Assembly: GCA_964236735.1 (NCBI GenBank)
Contig: CAXSFM010000001.1
Span: forward strand, 186,001 to 250,000
DNA from: JAIVJG01 sp964236735
GTDB taxonomy: Bacteria > Acidobacteriota > Blastocatellia > Pyrinomonadales > Pyrinomonadaceae
DNA length: 64,000 nucleotides
Direction: 5' to 3'
Shown: positions 42,521 to 49,957 of the stretch, piece after piece
How the letters are laid out: the number at the start of each line of letters is the position of its first letter
Numbering within the stretch: the first letter of the stretch is position 1
The notes under the pieces: model-generated
Database searches by the model: none
Seen by the model: only the letters and a program-made list of their open reading frames with translations
What the model was told of the DNA's origin: nothing
Made by a program: the position numbers and the translations under genes

Positions 42521-43444
42521 CTACGCCGGATTTTTTGTCAGCCATTCGATTGCACGCGCGACGACGCCCTGCGCTTTCACGAGCGCGTCCTCTGCCTTCG
42601 CGCGCGTGCCGCCGGTCTTCAACATCACGAGCGCGACGCGCAAATCGCCGCCCGCCGCGTCCAACGCCGCACGCGCGTCAATTTCTTCCAGCCCAGCCTC
42701 AGCAGACAAAATGCGAATTGAGCGCGCGCGAAGCTTATCGTTGCGCGGCAGCAGATTCGTCATGCGATTGCCGCTCACGTAGCCGAGACGTATCAATGTC
42801 GCCGTCGAGAGCATGTTGAGCACGAGCTTCTGCGCCGTCCCCGCCTTAAGCCGCGTCGAGCCGGCGATGACTTCCGGCCCGACGACCGGGACGATGGAAA
42901 TTTGCGCCGCCTTCGTGATCGGCGAGTCGGGCGCGCACGTCAACGCGATGGTCAACGCGCCGAGCGTGCGCGCGTGTTGCAACGCGCCGATGGTGTACGG
43001 CGTGCGACCGGATGCGGCGATGCCGACCACCGCGTCGCCACCGGCAACTCCGCGCGCTTTCAAATCAAGCGCACCTGCTTCCGCATCATCTTCCGACGCC
43101 TCAACTGCGCGATAACACGCTTCGTAGCCGCCCGCGATAATTCCCTGCACCAACTCCGGCGAGACGCCGAACGTCGGCGGACATTCCGCCGCATCGAGCA
43201 CCCCAAGCCGCCCCGACGTTCCCGTCCCGACGTAAAAGAGACGCCCGCCCGCGCGCAGGCGCTCAACAATGTCGTCCACCGCGCCCGTCACTTCCGGCAA
43301 GACGAGTTTCACCGCTCCGGCGACCAGCGCGTCCTCTTCATTCATCAGACGAACGACATCGGAAGTCGCCCGCGCGCTGATGTCTCTCGTGCGCGGATTC
43401 TCCGCTTCGGTAATGGGCGCTTCCGTAAAATTTTCCATGCTCAT
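42521..43444 (-). CDS. murQ: N-acetylmuramic acid 6-phosphate etherase (MurQ)
   Basis: Cleaves the lactyl ether of MurNAc-6-P to GlcNAc-6-P and D-lactate. The 307-residue product follows the family throughout: TEAENPRTRDI near the start, the SIS fold with RLFYVGTGTSGRLGVLDAAECPPTF, GYEACYRAVEASEDD, VVGIAASGRTPYTIGAL, GSTRLKAGTAQKLVLNMLSTATLIRLG, and a C-terminal helical domain. The ATG at 43444 lies ten bases after the kinase stop, so the two are coupled. Its product feeds NagA. A 123-bp gap separates it from the symporter gene. Confidence 0.95.
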   Translation of the reverse strand: MSMENFTEAPITEAENPRTRDISARATSDVVRLMNEEDALVAGAVKLVLPEVTGAVDDIVERLRAGGRLFYVGTGTSGRLGVLDAAECPPTFGVSPELVQGIIAGGYEACYRAVEASEDDAEAGALDLKARGVAGGDAVVGIAASGRTPYTIGALQHARTLGALTIALTCAPDSPITKAAQISIVPVVGPEVIAGSTRLKAGTAQKLVLNMLSTATLIRLGYVSGNRMTNLLPRNDKLRARSIRILSAEAGLEEIDARAALDAAGGDLRVALVMLKTGGTRAKAEDALVKAQGVVARAIEWLTKNPA

Positions 43445-43454
43445 ACTTAAACGA

Positions 43455-44459
43455 TTATCCGGCCAGCGCGAGACGCACAACTTGCGCGCGCGCCATCCGT
43501 GCGGCGGCTTCGGCGGGCGCGATTGGCGGCGGCGCGAGAAATGCTTTCGGCGCGACGCTCGCGATCTCCGCGCGCAGAGGTTTGAGTATCAATTCACGCG
43601 CGTGAAAAATTCCGCCGACGTAGCCGATTTGAAAACTCATGCTCTCCATTTTCAGTTGACGAATCACGGCGACGGCGGCGATGCCCAATTCTTGTCCGGC
43701 CTCTGTGATGATCGCACGCGCCACCGCGTCTCTCTCCTTCGCCGCTTCGATAACGTGTCTCCCAAAGCCTGCGATGTGATTGTTCGTCATGCTCGGCGCG
43801 TAAATCGCCGTCGAGATGTCCTGCGGCGAACTCATGTTGAAGTAGTCGCACGCGGCTTCGGTGAGCGAAGTCTGCGCGGCGCGCCCGTCCGTCGCACGCG
43901 CCACGGATTGCAGCGCGCGCCGTGCGATCCACGAGCCGCTGCCTTCGTCGCCCGCGAGAGGCCCCCAGCCGCCCGCGCAAAAATGCCTGCCCTGCGCGTT
44001 GACGCCGCAACAAATCGAACCCGTGCCGGCGATGATAATCATTCCCGCCCCGCCGTCCGTCACGCCGTAGAGCGCGATGTCGGCGTCGGTGACGACTTCG
44101 AGCGGCTCGATACCAAGTTCCGAGAGGGCGACGCGCATACTCTCGCGGATGTCTATGCGCTTGACACCTGCCAGTCCGATCTCTGCGGCGACGATGTCAG
44201 AGCGGCGTACACGAGCAGCGGCGGACGCTCGCGCCGTCGCCTCACGGATCGCGCTGACGGCCTCGCCCACGCCCACGCGCAGAGGATTCGACGGCCCCGC
44301 CAGTCCCTCGCCCAGAACTTTCCCCCTCGCATCAACGATAACGGCGCGTGTCTTCGTGCCGCCGCCGTCAACTCCGAGCACGAGATGTTGTCTCGCGTGG
44401 AGGCGCGCGGATTTTTTGGCGTGTGTGGAAATTTTGATTGCTGCGCGTCTGGCCTTCAT
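43455..44459 (-). CDS. murK: BadF/BcrA-type amino-sugar kinase (MurK-like)
   Basis: Phosphorylates GlcNAc and probably MurNAc. The ASKHA ATPase features are present: LGVDGGGTKTRAVIVD (phosphate 1), GIEPLEVVTDADIALYG, IIAGTGSICCGVNA (phosphate 2) and GGWGPLAGDEGSG. The ATG at 44459 follows GGAG by eight bases, removing 29 residues from the longest frame. MurK of Clostridium acetobutylicum is of this family and acts on both sugars. Being the first gene of an operon with murQ next, MurNAc is the likely substrate, but GlcNAc specificity cannot be excluded. This kinase would replace PTS phosphorylation. Confidence 0.88.
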   Translation of the reverse strand: MKARRAAIKISTHAKKSARLHARQHLVLGVDGGGTKTRAVIVDARGKVLGEGLAGPSNPLRVGVGEAVSAIREATARASAAARVRRSDIVAAEIGLAGVKRIDIRESMRVALSELGIEPLEVVTDADIALYGVTDGGAGMIIIAGTGSICCGVNAQGRHFCAGGWGPLAGDEGSGSWIARRALQSVARATDGRAAQTSLTEAACDYFNMSSPQDISTAIYAPSMTNNHIAGFGRHVIEAAKERDAVARAIITEAGQELGIAAVAVIRQLKMESMSFQIGYVGGIFHARELILKPLRAEIASVAPKAFLAPPPIAPAEAAARMARAQVVRLALAG

Positions 44460-44506
44460 GCGGGGGACTCCAACAACGGCGGCGACCCGTCGAGCGGCTC
44501 CGCACG

Positions 44507-44553
44507 AACTTCGGAAGTTGCGCGTGCAATTGTACCGACCGTTCACTTATAAT
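44507..44553. promoter_or_regulatory. Divergent promoter and operator candidate (lysR / murein salvage operon)
   Basis: The 148-bp gap between lysR and the kinase gene contains a palindrome AACTTC-G-GAAGTT (44507-44519). TATAAT on the plus strand (44548-44553) suits lysR, and TACAAT on the minus strand (44529-44534) suits the salvage operon. The palindrome would lie close to the operon start point, a suitable place for regulation by the divergent LysR protein. No good -35 boxes are visible. Confidence 0.4.
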
Positions 44554-44607
44554 GAAAACTAAAAGATTTTATTCGAGCGATAACGCATCCTGATACCGGA
44601 GCCAAAG

Positions 44608-45588
44608 ATGGAGATACGACAACTGAGAGCTTTCGCGGCCATCGCCGAGACGCACACCTTCACCGCCGCCGCACATCGCACGCACGTCACGCAGGCGGCG
44701 ATCAGTATGCAAATCCGCCAACTGGAAATTGAGATCGGCGTCCCACTTTTCGTCCGCACGCCGCGCCGCGTCGTGATGACGGAAGCGGGCGAGCGTCTGC
44801 TTGAGCGCGCGCACAGCATACTGCGCGAGCATGACGCCGCGCTCGGCGAACTGGCCGAACTGGCAGGAGCGGAGCGCGGGCGTCTGCGTCTCGGCAGTTC
44901 TTCAGGCATGGTCAGCGCGGAACTGTTGCCGCCGATTCTCAGGGAACTGAGGAAGCGTCACAAGCACGCCGAAGTCTCCGTCAGTTCCGGCACGAGCATG
45001 GAACTCGTCAAGCACATTCTGGCGGGCGACATTGATCTGGCGTTCGTTTCGCTGCCCGTGCAGGCGCGCAACGTCGAGACGGAAGTTCTCAGCCACGATC
45101 AACTCGTCGCTATCGCCAGCCCACGCCACAAGCTCGCGAAGCAGCGCGTCGTGAGCGCGTTTGCGCTGGCCGGCGAGCAGTTGATTCTCGGCGAGCGCGG
45201 CGGCAACACGCGCCGTTTGATTGACGAATTTTTCGCCGAGGCGGGACTAAAGCCGAAGGTGGCGATGGAGTTGAGTCGGCAGGCGGCCATCAAGAACATG
45301 GTCGTGGCGGACATGGGCGTCGGGATCGTCCCGCTCAGTACGGCGCTCGCGGATGTCGCGCGCGGCAAGCTCGTGCGCTGGTGGATCGAGGGCGTGCAGA
45401 TTAACTGGGAACTCGGCATTGCGCGTCTCAGCGGCGGCTATCTCTCGCCCGTCTCGCAAACTTTCCTGCAACTGTGCCGCGACTATTTCAAAACGCAGGC
45501 TGACAAAACTGACGCGAGCATTGCCACGTGGCGGAGAAACACGAAACGCGCGCCTGCCGGCAAACAGCGGAGCGTGCGTAAGTCTTAA
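44608..45588 (+). CDS. LysR-family transcriptional regulator
   Basis: The N-terminal winged HTH is typical (MEIRQLRAFAAIAETHTFTA, THVTQAAISMQIRQLEIEIG, VPLFVRTPRRVVMTEAGERLL), followed by a substrate-binding-like effector domain (about residues 90-300) and a short basic tail. GGAG lies nine bases before the ATG. The gene is divergent from the murein salvage operon and shares its promoter region, the usual arrangement for a LysR protein and its target. It would take the place of MurR of other species. The effector is unknown; a murein sugar or sugar phosphate is an inference. Confidence 0.9.
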   Translation: MEIRQLRAFAAIAETHTFTAAAHRTHVTQAAISMQIRQLEIEIGVPLFVRTPRRVVMTEAGERLLERAHSILREHDAALGELAELAGAERGRLRLGSSSGMVSAELLPPILRELRKRHKHAEVSVSSGTSMELVKHILAGDIDLAFVSLPVQARNVETEVLSHDQLVAIASPRHKLAKQRVVSAFALAGEQLILGERGGNTRRLIDEFFAEAGLKPKVAMELSRQAAIKNMVVADMGVGIVPLSTALADVARGKLVRWWIEGVQINWELGIARLSGGYLSPVSQTFLQLCRDYFKTQADKTDASIATWRRNTKRAPAGKQRSVRKS

Positions 45589-45620
45589 ATTTCAGCGGGC
45601 GCGATGTTCTGACTTCCTCC

Positions 45621-45992
45621 TTAGAGGACGCCGCGTAGAAGCTCGCCGAGTCGCGCCGTGTCTTCGGGCTTTCGCAGAGACAGTTGCGCGCCTGCTTTCC
45701 GCGCTTCTTTCTCGTCGAGCAAATCGCCGAAGGCCGTGTAAAAAACGACGGGAGTCTGCGCGTCGAATTCGCGTATCTCGCGACAGAGTTCGAGTCCGTC
45801 CTTGTCGGGCAAACCGATGTCGAGCAGGATGAGCGCGAACTTTTGCGCCCGCGCCTGCGCGATGCCTTCCGTCGCCGTCCGCACGCAAGTCACGACAAAC
45901 CCGTCCTGCTTCAAACTGAACTCGACCAGATCGCGCGTGTCCGTCGTGTCTTCAACGTAGAGGATCGCCGTGCTGTTATTATTCGTCGTCAT
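45621..45992 (-). CDS. Single-domain response regulator
   Basis: A CheY-like receiver of 123 residues without an output domain. The phospho-acceptor Asp is in ALILLDIGLPDKDGLELC; the N-terminal acidic pair is ED in LYVEDTTDTRD, the Thr is in VVFYTAFGD, and the conserved Lys is in SLRKPED. The ATG at 45992 (MTTNNN) has GGAG ten bases upstream; a TTG at 45998 is less likely. No sensor kinase lies nearby. It is the last gene on this strand before the convergent lysR gene. Confidence 0.9.
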   Translation of the reverse strand: MTTNNNSTAILYVEDTTDTRDLVEFSLKQDGFVVTCVRTATEGIAQARAQKFALILLDIGLPDKDGLELCREIREFDAQTPVVFYTAFGDLLDEKEARKAGAQLSLRKPEDTARLGELLRGVL

Positions 45993-46012
45993 CTTCAACT
46001 AACTCCCCATTG

Positions 46013-46086
46013 TGAAATGATGAATGCGGAATGATGAATATAAAGGCGGAACTTCTTGTCTTTCATTCATCACACATCATTCATTC
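46013..46086. repeat. Boundary hairpin element B (heptamer type)
   Basis: The left arm (46013-46039) contains GATGAATGCGGAATGATGAA, the same 20-mer as the inner left arm of element A at 27840. The right arm (46062-46086) is made of TCATTCATCACACATCATTC blocks. The arms pair imperfectly. The right arm provides the stop codon of kdsC and the left arm lies just upstream of the response regulator. Confidence 0.75.
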
Positions 46087-46614
46087 TATGTATCGCTTCA
46101 TCAACTCTTCCCAGACTCCCTGTGCTTTCAAGATCAATTCGCAGACTTCGCGCACTGCGCCGAATCCGCCGGGCAGCGTCGTGACGTAGTCGGCGGCGGC
46201 GCGCGTGTCAGGTGTCGCGTCCGCGACGGCGATGCCTAAGCCGCAACGACGCATGAGCGGGATGTCGGTCACGTCGTCTCCGACGAACGCCGCTTCTCCC
46301 GCGTCAACTTTCGCCTCCCGCATCAGTTCGTCGAAGACTTCGATTTTATTCAACGCGCCCTGCCGCACAAAGGTGATGCCGAGATCGCTCGCGCGCCTCA
46401 CGACCGACTGCGACGTGCGCCCGGAGATAATGCCGGAGCGCAATCCCGCGCGATGCAGGAGGACAAGTCCGTGACCGTCGCGCGTGTGAAAGCTTTTCTG
46501 TTCGCCGCCGTCATCGAGGAGCGTGATGCGCCCGTCCGTCAGCACGCCGTCGCAATCCAGCAGCAGCAGCTTGACCCGCGCGGCGCGACGCACGACATCG
46601 GCGTGGTCTGTCAT
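46081..46614 (-). CDS. kdsC: 3-deoxy-manno-octulosonate-8-phosphatase (KdsC)
   Basis: HAD-family phosphatase that converts Kdo-8-P to Kdo for LPS. Motif I is LLLLDCDGVLTDGR, motif II includes GIISGRTSQSV, and motif III/IV is AAFVGDDVTDIPLM; the small tetrameric type without a cap domain fits the 177-residue length. The ATG at 46614 shares one base with the stop of the upstream gene (TAATG), so translation is coupled. A longer frame reaching 46794 runs inside that gene and is not used. The stop codon lies in repeat element B. Confidence 0.94.
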   Translation of the reverse strand: MTDHADVVRRAARVKLLLLDCDGVLTDGRITLLDDGGEQKSFHTRDGHGLVLLHRAGLRSGIISGRTSQSVVRRASDLGITFVRQGALNKIEVFDELMREAKVDAGEAAFVGDDVTDIPLMRRCGLGIAVADATPDTRAAADYVTTLPGGFGAVREVCELILKAQGVWEELMKRYIE

Positions 46615-48941
46615 TAAGGTTTCTGCTCCTCGAAGAATCGTATATCGGAGAGTTTCCAGCCGCCGGCGACTCGCGTGAGCGTATAGACGGCGGTGGCGGT
46701 GAAGTCGCGCCCGGAAGTTCGTGCTGTGATCGAAACATCCGCGTCCACGCGATTCGTGCCGAGCGTCTCGGTGCGGAGCAGGCGCGTCTGCCACGCTTCG
46801 GGCTGCGTGCTGATGATGCCTCGCTCGAAACTCAGCAACTCGCCGGGCATCAGGACGTTTTCGAGTTCCGCTTTCCTGCCGCTGCGGACGGCGGCGTCGA
46901 GTCCCGCGACGGCGTTCTTGATGGCATCGTCCACAGAGGGCGCGACGTTGGCGGCGGCTTCGGCTTTGAGTCGCCCGGCGCGCGCGGCGAGCGTCGAGGG
47001 TGTATCAGCTTCGGCGCGTGCGGCTTCATCAAAACGTCTGGCGGCTTCAGTCGCGTTGTTTTTGCGGAGCGCGACTTCGCCGAGTCCGATGTTGCCCCAC
47101 GCGAGCGTCGAAGGCGTCGGGAGCGGGGCGTCGAGCGCGGCGCGAAACTCCTTCTCCGCCTCTTCGTTTCTCTTCTGTTCGAGCAGCGCGCGACCGAGCA
47201 TGATACGCGCCTCGCCCAACGAAGCAGTGCGCGCCAGCACGCCGCGCGCCAGTTGTTCTGCCTCCGCCGGCTTCTGCGAGAGTTTCGCTCTGGCCTCTGC
47301 CAAAGCATCTTCCGCCGCAGGCACGCGCGGCGCGACATCATTAGAAAAATCAATCTGCGGATACAGTTTCGACGGATCAACTTCGACGCTCGTGAGACGC
47401 GCGTTCGTCGTGAAAAGCGCCTCGCCGAAATCTTTGGCGGGGATGCGCGCGGTCTGTGTGAGACGTTCGCCTCGATCAGTCAACGCCAGCACGGTGACCT
47501 CCGCATCGAGCGCGCCCGTATTGCGAAGCGCGACCGCCCAACCGCCCGCGCGCTGCACCGGCAGTCCGACGAGCAAGTCCGTGTCGGTCGGTTGATCTAA
47601 CAGACCCGCGAGCAATTTAGTCACGCTCTCGCCCCGCTCGGCGTATGCCGCGCGCAACATAGCGAGCGATGTGCCACCGCTGCGCGCGGCTCCGAATTGG
47701 CTTTTCAACACGGCGATGAAATTGTCGCGCCCGACCGCGTTAGAGATGAGACGCCACACGAGCGCGCCCTTGTTGCCGACCGAGTTGAAATAGATGTCGA
47801 AGGCGGGCGTGGCCTGCGCGAGCGGTAAGTCTCGTTTGGCGACCGGCGCGTAGAGCAAGGCCATCCGCAGCAACTCGGCGTCCGCCGTCTCTTTGCTGAA
47901 TTGCTTCTCCAGAAAAAGCGTCGCGAGGTAACGCGGCAGTCCTTCACGCACGACGCCCGCGCCTTCGCCACTGATGCCCGTCGCGCCGCCGACCCACAGA
48001 CGCGCCACCGCCTCCGCGATTTGCAGCGCAACAATCGAATCGAGTTTCGTGCGACGAAAGACAGAGTGGTCAACGAGCAGCGTGCCCGCCGACTCGAAAC
48101 CCGCGCCGCGCCTGACGCCGACGAGACGCACGGGCGCATCCGGCGCGGCTCCCAACAGATTCGCGTAAAACGCGCGCGCGGCGGCGGCTATCAAAATTAA
48201 CGCATCAGCGCGTTTGCGCTCATCCGCGCTCGCGCCCGCGTTGAGATACACGCTGACGCCGCGCGCCTCGTTCGCGCCTTCAACTGTGTCCCACTTGCCG
48301 GTCAGAAAAAACGGCTGTGTGTTGAGCGTCTGCTCAAACGTCGCACTGCCTGCACCGCTCGCTTGTCCCGAAGTGACGGCCAATTCGACTGCGCCGAGGC
48401 CGTTAACGGTCAGATGAAACGGCGCATAGTCGGCTCCGCGCGGCGCGATGGAAGTGTTCGGCGTCGGATACCAATTCGACCCCGGCAGAAATTGCGCGCC
48501 TTCGCCGGACAGAGATGCGTAGCCGGAATTTTCCGTGACGGGCAGGCGATAATCGAAGCTGATGTTGACCGCGCCGCCGGGCGCGATGGGCGCGGGGAGC
48601 GCGACCGTCACTTGCTGTAACTTCGTCCTCGCATCCGTGCCGGATTTGAAAGTCGCCGTCGCATCGCCAACTCCCGCCGAGCCGATGACGGCGCTCGTGT
48701 TGACCCTGATGGTGAAAGTCGTGCCCGTGCCATTCCCGACATTGCGCGCAGCGATGACTGCGTGTGCGTTCAGCGCGCGCTCTCCGCCAGTCGCTCCGCC
48801 GACGTTCGCCTTGATGTCGTAGCGCGTCACCTGCCACGCCGCGCGCGCCTCTTCAGTCTGTTGCGCGCCGACAGGTAAGGACGCAGAACTCAGAACAAGC
48901 AGAGAGAGTACGATGGTAAAAATGCGGGACGTGGTTAGCAT
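46614..48941 (-). CDS. M1-aminopeptidase-like protein lacking zinc ligands, with TPR region
   Basis: Exported protein with a signal peptide (MLTTSRIFTIVLSLLVLSSA, start 48941). Residues about 30-400 follow the plan of M1 metallopeptidases: a beta-rich N-domain, then ALQIAEAVARLWVGG and VREGLPRYLATLFLE where HExxHxWxG and NEGFAxY stand in active enzymes. Both histidines are missing (AEAVA), so it should not be an active zinc peptidase. Residues about 540-680 are TPR-like repeats; the end resembles a small NTF2-like or DUF domain. It is placed between kdsA and kdsC, a position suggesting an envelope role. The function is unknown. Confidence 0.82.
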   Translation of the reverse strand: MLTTSRIFTIVLSLLVLSSASLPVGAQQTEEARAAWQVTRYDIKANVGGATGGERALNAHAVIAARNVGNGTGTTFTIRVNTSAVIGSAGVGDATATFKSGTDARTKLQQVTVALPAPIAPGGAVNISFDYRLPVTENSGYASLSGEGAQFLPGSNWYPTPNTSIAPRGADYAPFHLTVNGLGAVELAVTSGQASGAGSATFEQTLNTQPFFLTGKWDTVEGANEARGVSVYLNAGASADERKRADALILIAAAARAFYANLLGAAPDAPVRLVGVRRGAGFESAGTLLVDHSVFRRTKLDSIVALQIAEAVARLWVGGATGISGEGAGVVREGLPRYLATLFLEKQFSKETADAELLRMALLYAPVAKRDLPLAQATPAFDIYFNSVGNKGALVWRLISNAVGRDNFIAVLKSQFGAARSGGTSLAMLRAAYAERGESVTKLLAGLLDQPTDTDLLVGLPVQRAGGWAVALRNTGALDAEVTVLALTDRGERLTQTARIPAKDFGEALFTTNARLTSVEVDPSKLYPQIDFSNDVAPRVPAAEDALAEARAKLSQKPAEAEQLARGVLARTASLGEARIMLGRALLEQKRNEEAEKEFRAALDAPLPTPSTLAWGNIGLGEVALRKNNATEAARRFDEAARAEADTPSTLAARAGRLKAEAAANVAPSVDDAIKNAVAGLDAAVRSGRKAELENVLMPGELLSFERGIISTQPEAWQTRLLRTETLGTNRVDADVSITARTSGRDFTATAVYTLTRVAGGWKLSDIRFFEEQKP

Positions 48942-49024
48942 AGTTTGATTTGAATTGATAAAAAGTCTTTCACTTAAAAATCTTTCGGATGAATCAACAA
49001 ACATCGAGCCGTGCGACGACGGTG

Positions 49025-49885
49025 TCACACCTCGACGGGAGCGTCACGTCGGACGAGTTCGTGCAGGTCGCGCAACATTTCGAGAAGCGTCGCGAGACGC
49101 GCGAGCGGCAGCGCGTTCGGCCCGTCCGAGAGCGCGCGCGCAGGGTTGTCGTGGACTTCCATGAAGACGGCGTCAACGCCGCAGGCGACACCGGCGCGTG
49201 CGAGCGGTTCGATGTATTTGGACTGGCCGCCCGTTGCATTCCCCAACCCGCCCGGCAGTTGCAGGCTGTGCGTGACATCGAAGACGACGGGCGCGCCAAA
49301 AGATCGCATGATGGGAAACGAGCGCATGTCCACGACGAGGTTGTGATAACCGAACGTCACGCCGCGCTCCGTCAACAAAAGTTTTTCGCAGCCCGCGCCG
49401 CGCGCTTTCTCCACGATGTTGCGCGCATCAACGGGCGCGAGAAACTGCCCCTTCTTGATATTAACGGCTCGCCCCGTCTCGACGGCGGCGATGATGAGAT
49501 CGGTCTGGCGGCACAAAAAGGCGGGAATTTGCAGCATATCGGCGACTTCTGCCACCGCCTCGATTTGTGAAACGTCGTGAATGTCGGTGACGATGGGCAG
49601 CCCCGTCTCTTCTTTGACGGCGCGCAAAGCATCAAGCGCGCGACTTGTGCCGATGCCGCGAAAACTCTCGCCGGATGAGCGGTTGGCTTTATCGAAAGAC
49701 GCTTTGAAGACGTAATCGAGTCCGGCATCTGTCGCGCGTTTCTGGCATTCGCGCGCCATCATCAAAACGTGCGCGGGCGATTCGACGACGCACGGCCCGG
49801 CGATGATCGTCAGACGCCCGTCGCCGAAAGTCGCATTGCCTACTTGAAAAGGTTTGATCGAAATCTGCGTGGATTGCTCGCTCAA
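49025..49885 (-). CDS. kdsA: 3-deoxy-8-phosphooctulonate synthase (KdsA)
   Basis: Condenses phosphoenolpyruvate and arabinose-5-phosphate to Kdo-8-P, the first committed step of LPS Kdo synthesis. The family sequence is clear: LTIIAGPCVVESPAHV, YVFKASFDKANRSS, SFRGIGTSRALDALR, VTDIHDVSQ, FLCRQTD, and VFDVTHSLQLPGG. The Cys in AGPC is the metal-ligand position of the metal-dependent class. The start is a TTG at 49885 with AGAGAG upstream. It is followed at 84 bases by the M1-like gene and then kdsC, while kdsB lies 6 kb upstream. Confidence 0.95.
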   Translation of the reverse strand: MSEQSTQISIKPFQVGNATFGDGRLTIIAGPCVVESPAHVLMMARECQKRATDAGLDYVFKASFDKANRSSGESFRGIGTSRALDALRAVKEETGLPIVTDIHDVSQIEAVAEVADMLQIPAFLCRQTDLIIAAVETGRAVNIKKGQFLAPVDARNIVEKARGAGCEKLLLTERGVTFGYHNLVVDMRSFPIMRSFGAPVVFDVTHSLQLPGGLGNATGGQSKYIEPLARAGVACGVDAVFMEVHDNPARALSDGPNALPLARLATLLEMLRDLHELVRRDAPVEV

Positions 49886-49957
49886 CTTTGTCTCTCTTTC
49901 TTCGACTCACGCGCGCCCTGTGTGATGAATGAAATTTGAGCGGCGCGCGTGAACAGC

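Noticed and set aside
43269..44552. 427-residue open frame on the plus strand
   Set aside because: Antisense to murQ and the kinase gene, both of which have clear family motifs.
46615..46794. N-terminal extension of kdsC
   Set aside because: It would lie wholly inside the 3' end of the M1-like gene; the TAATG junction at 46614 is the natural start.
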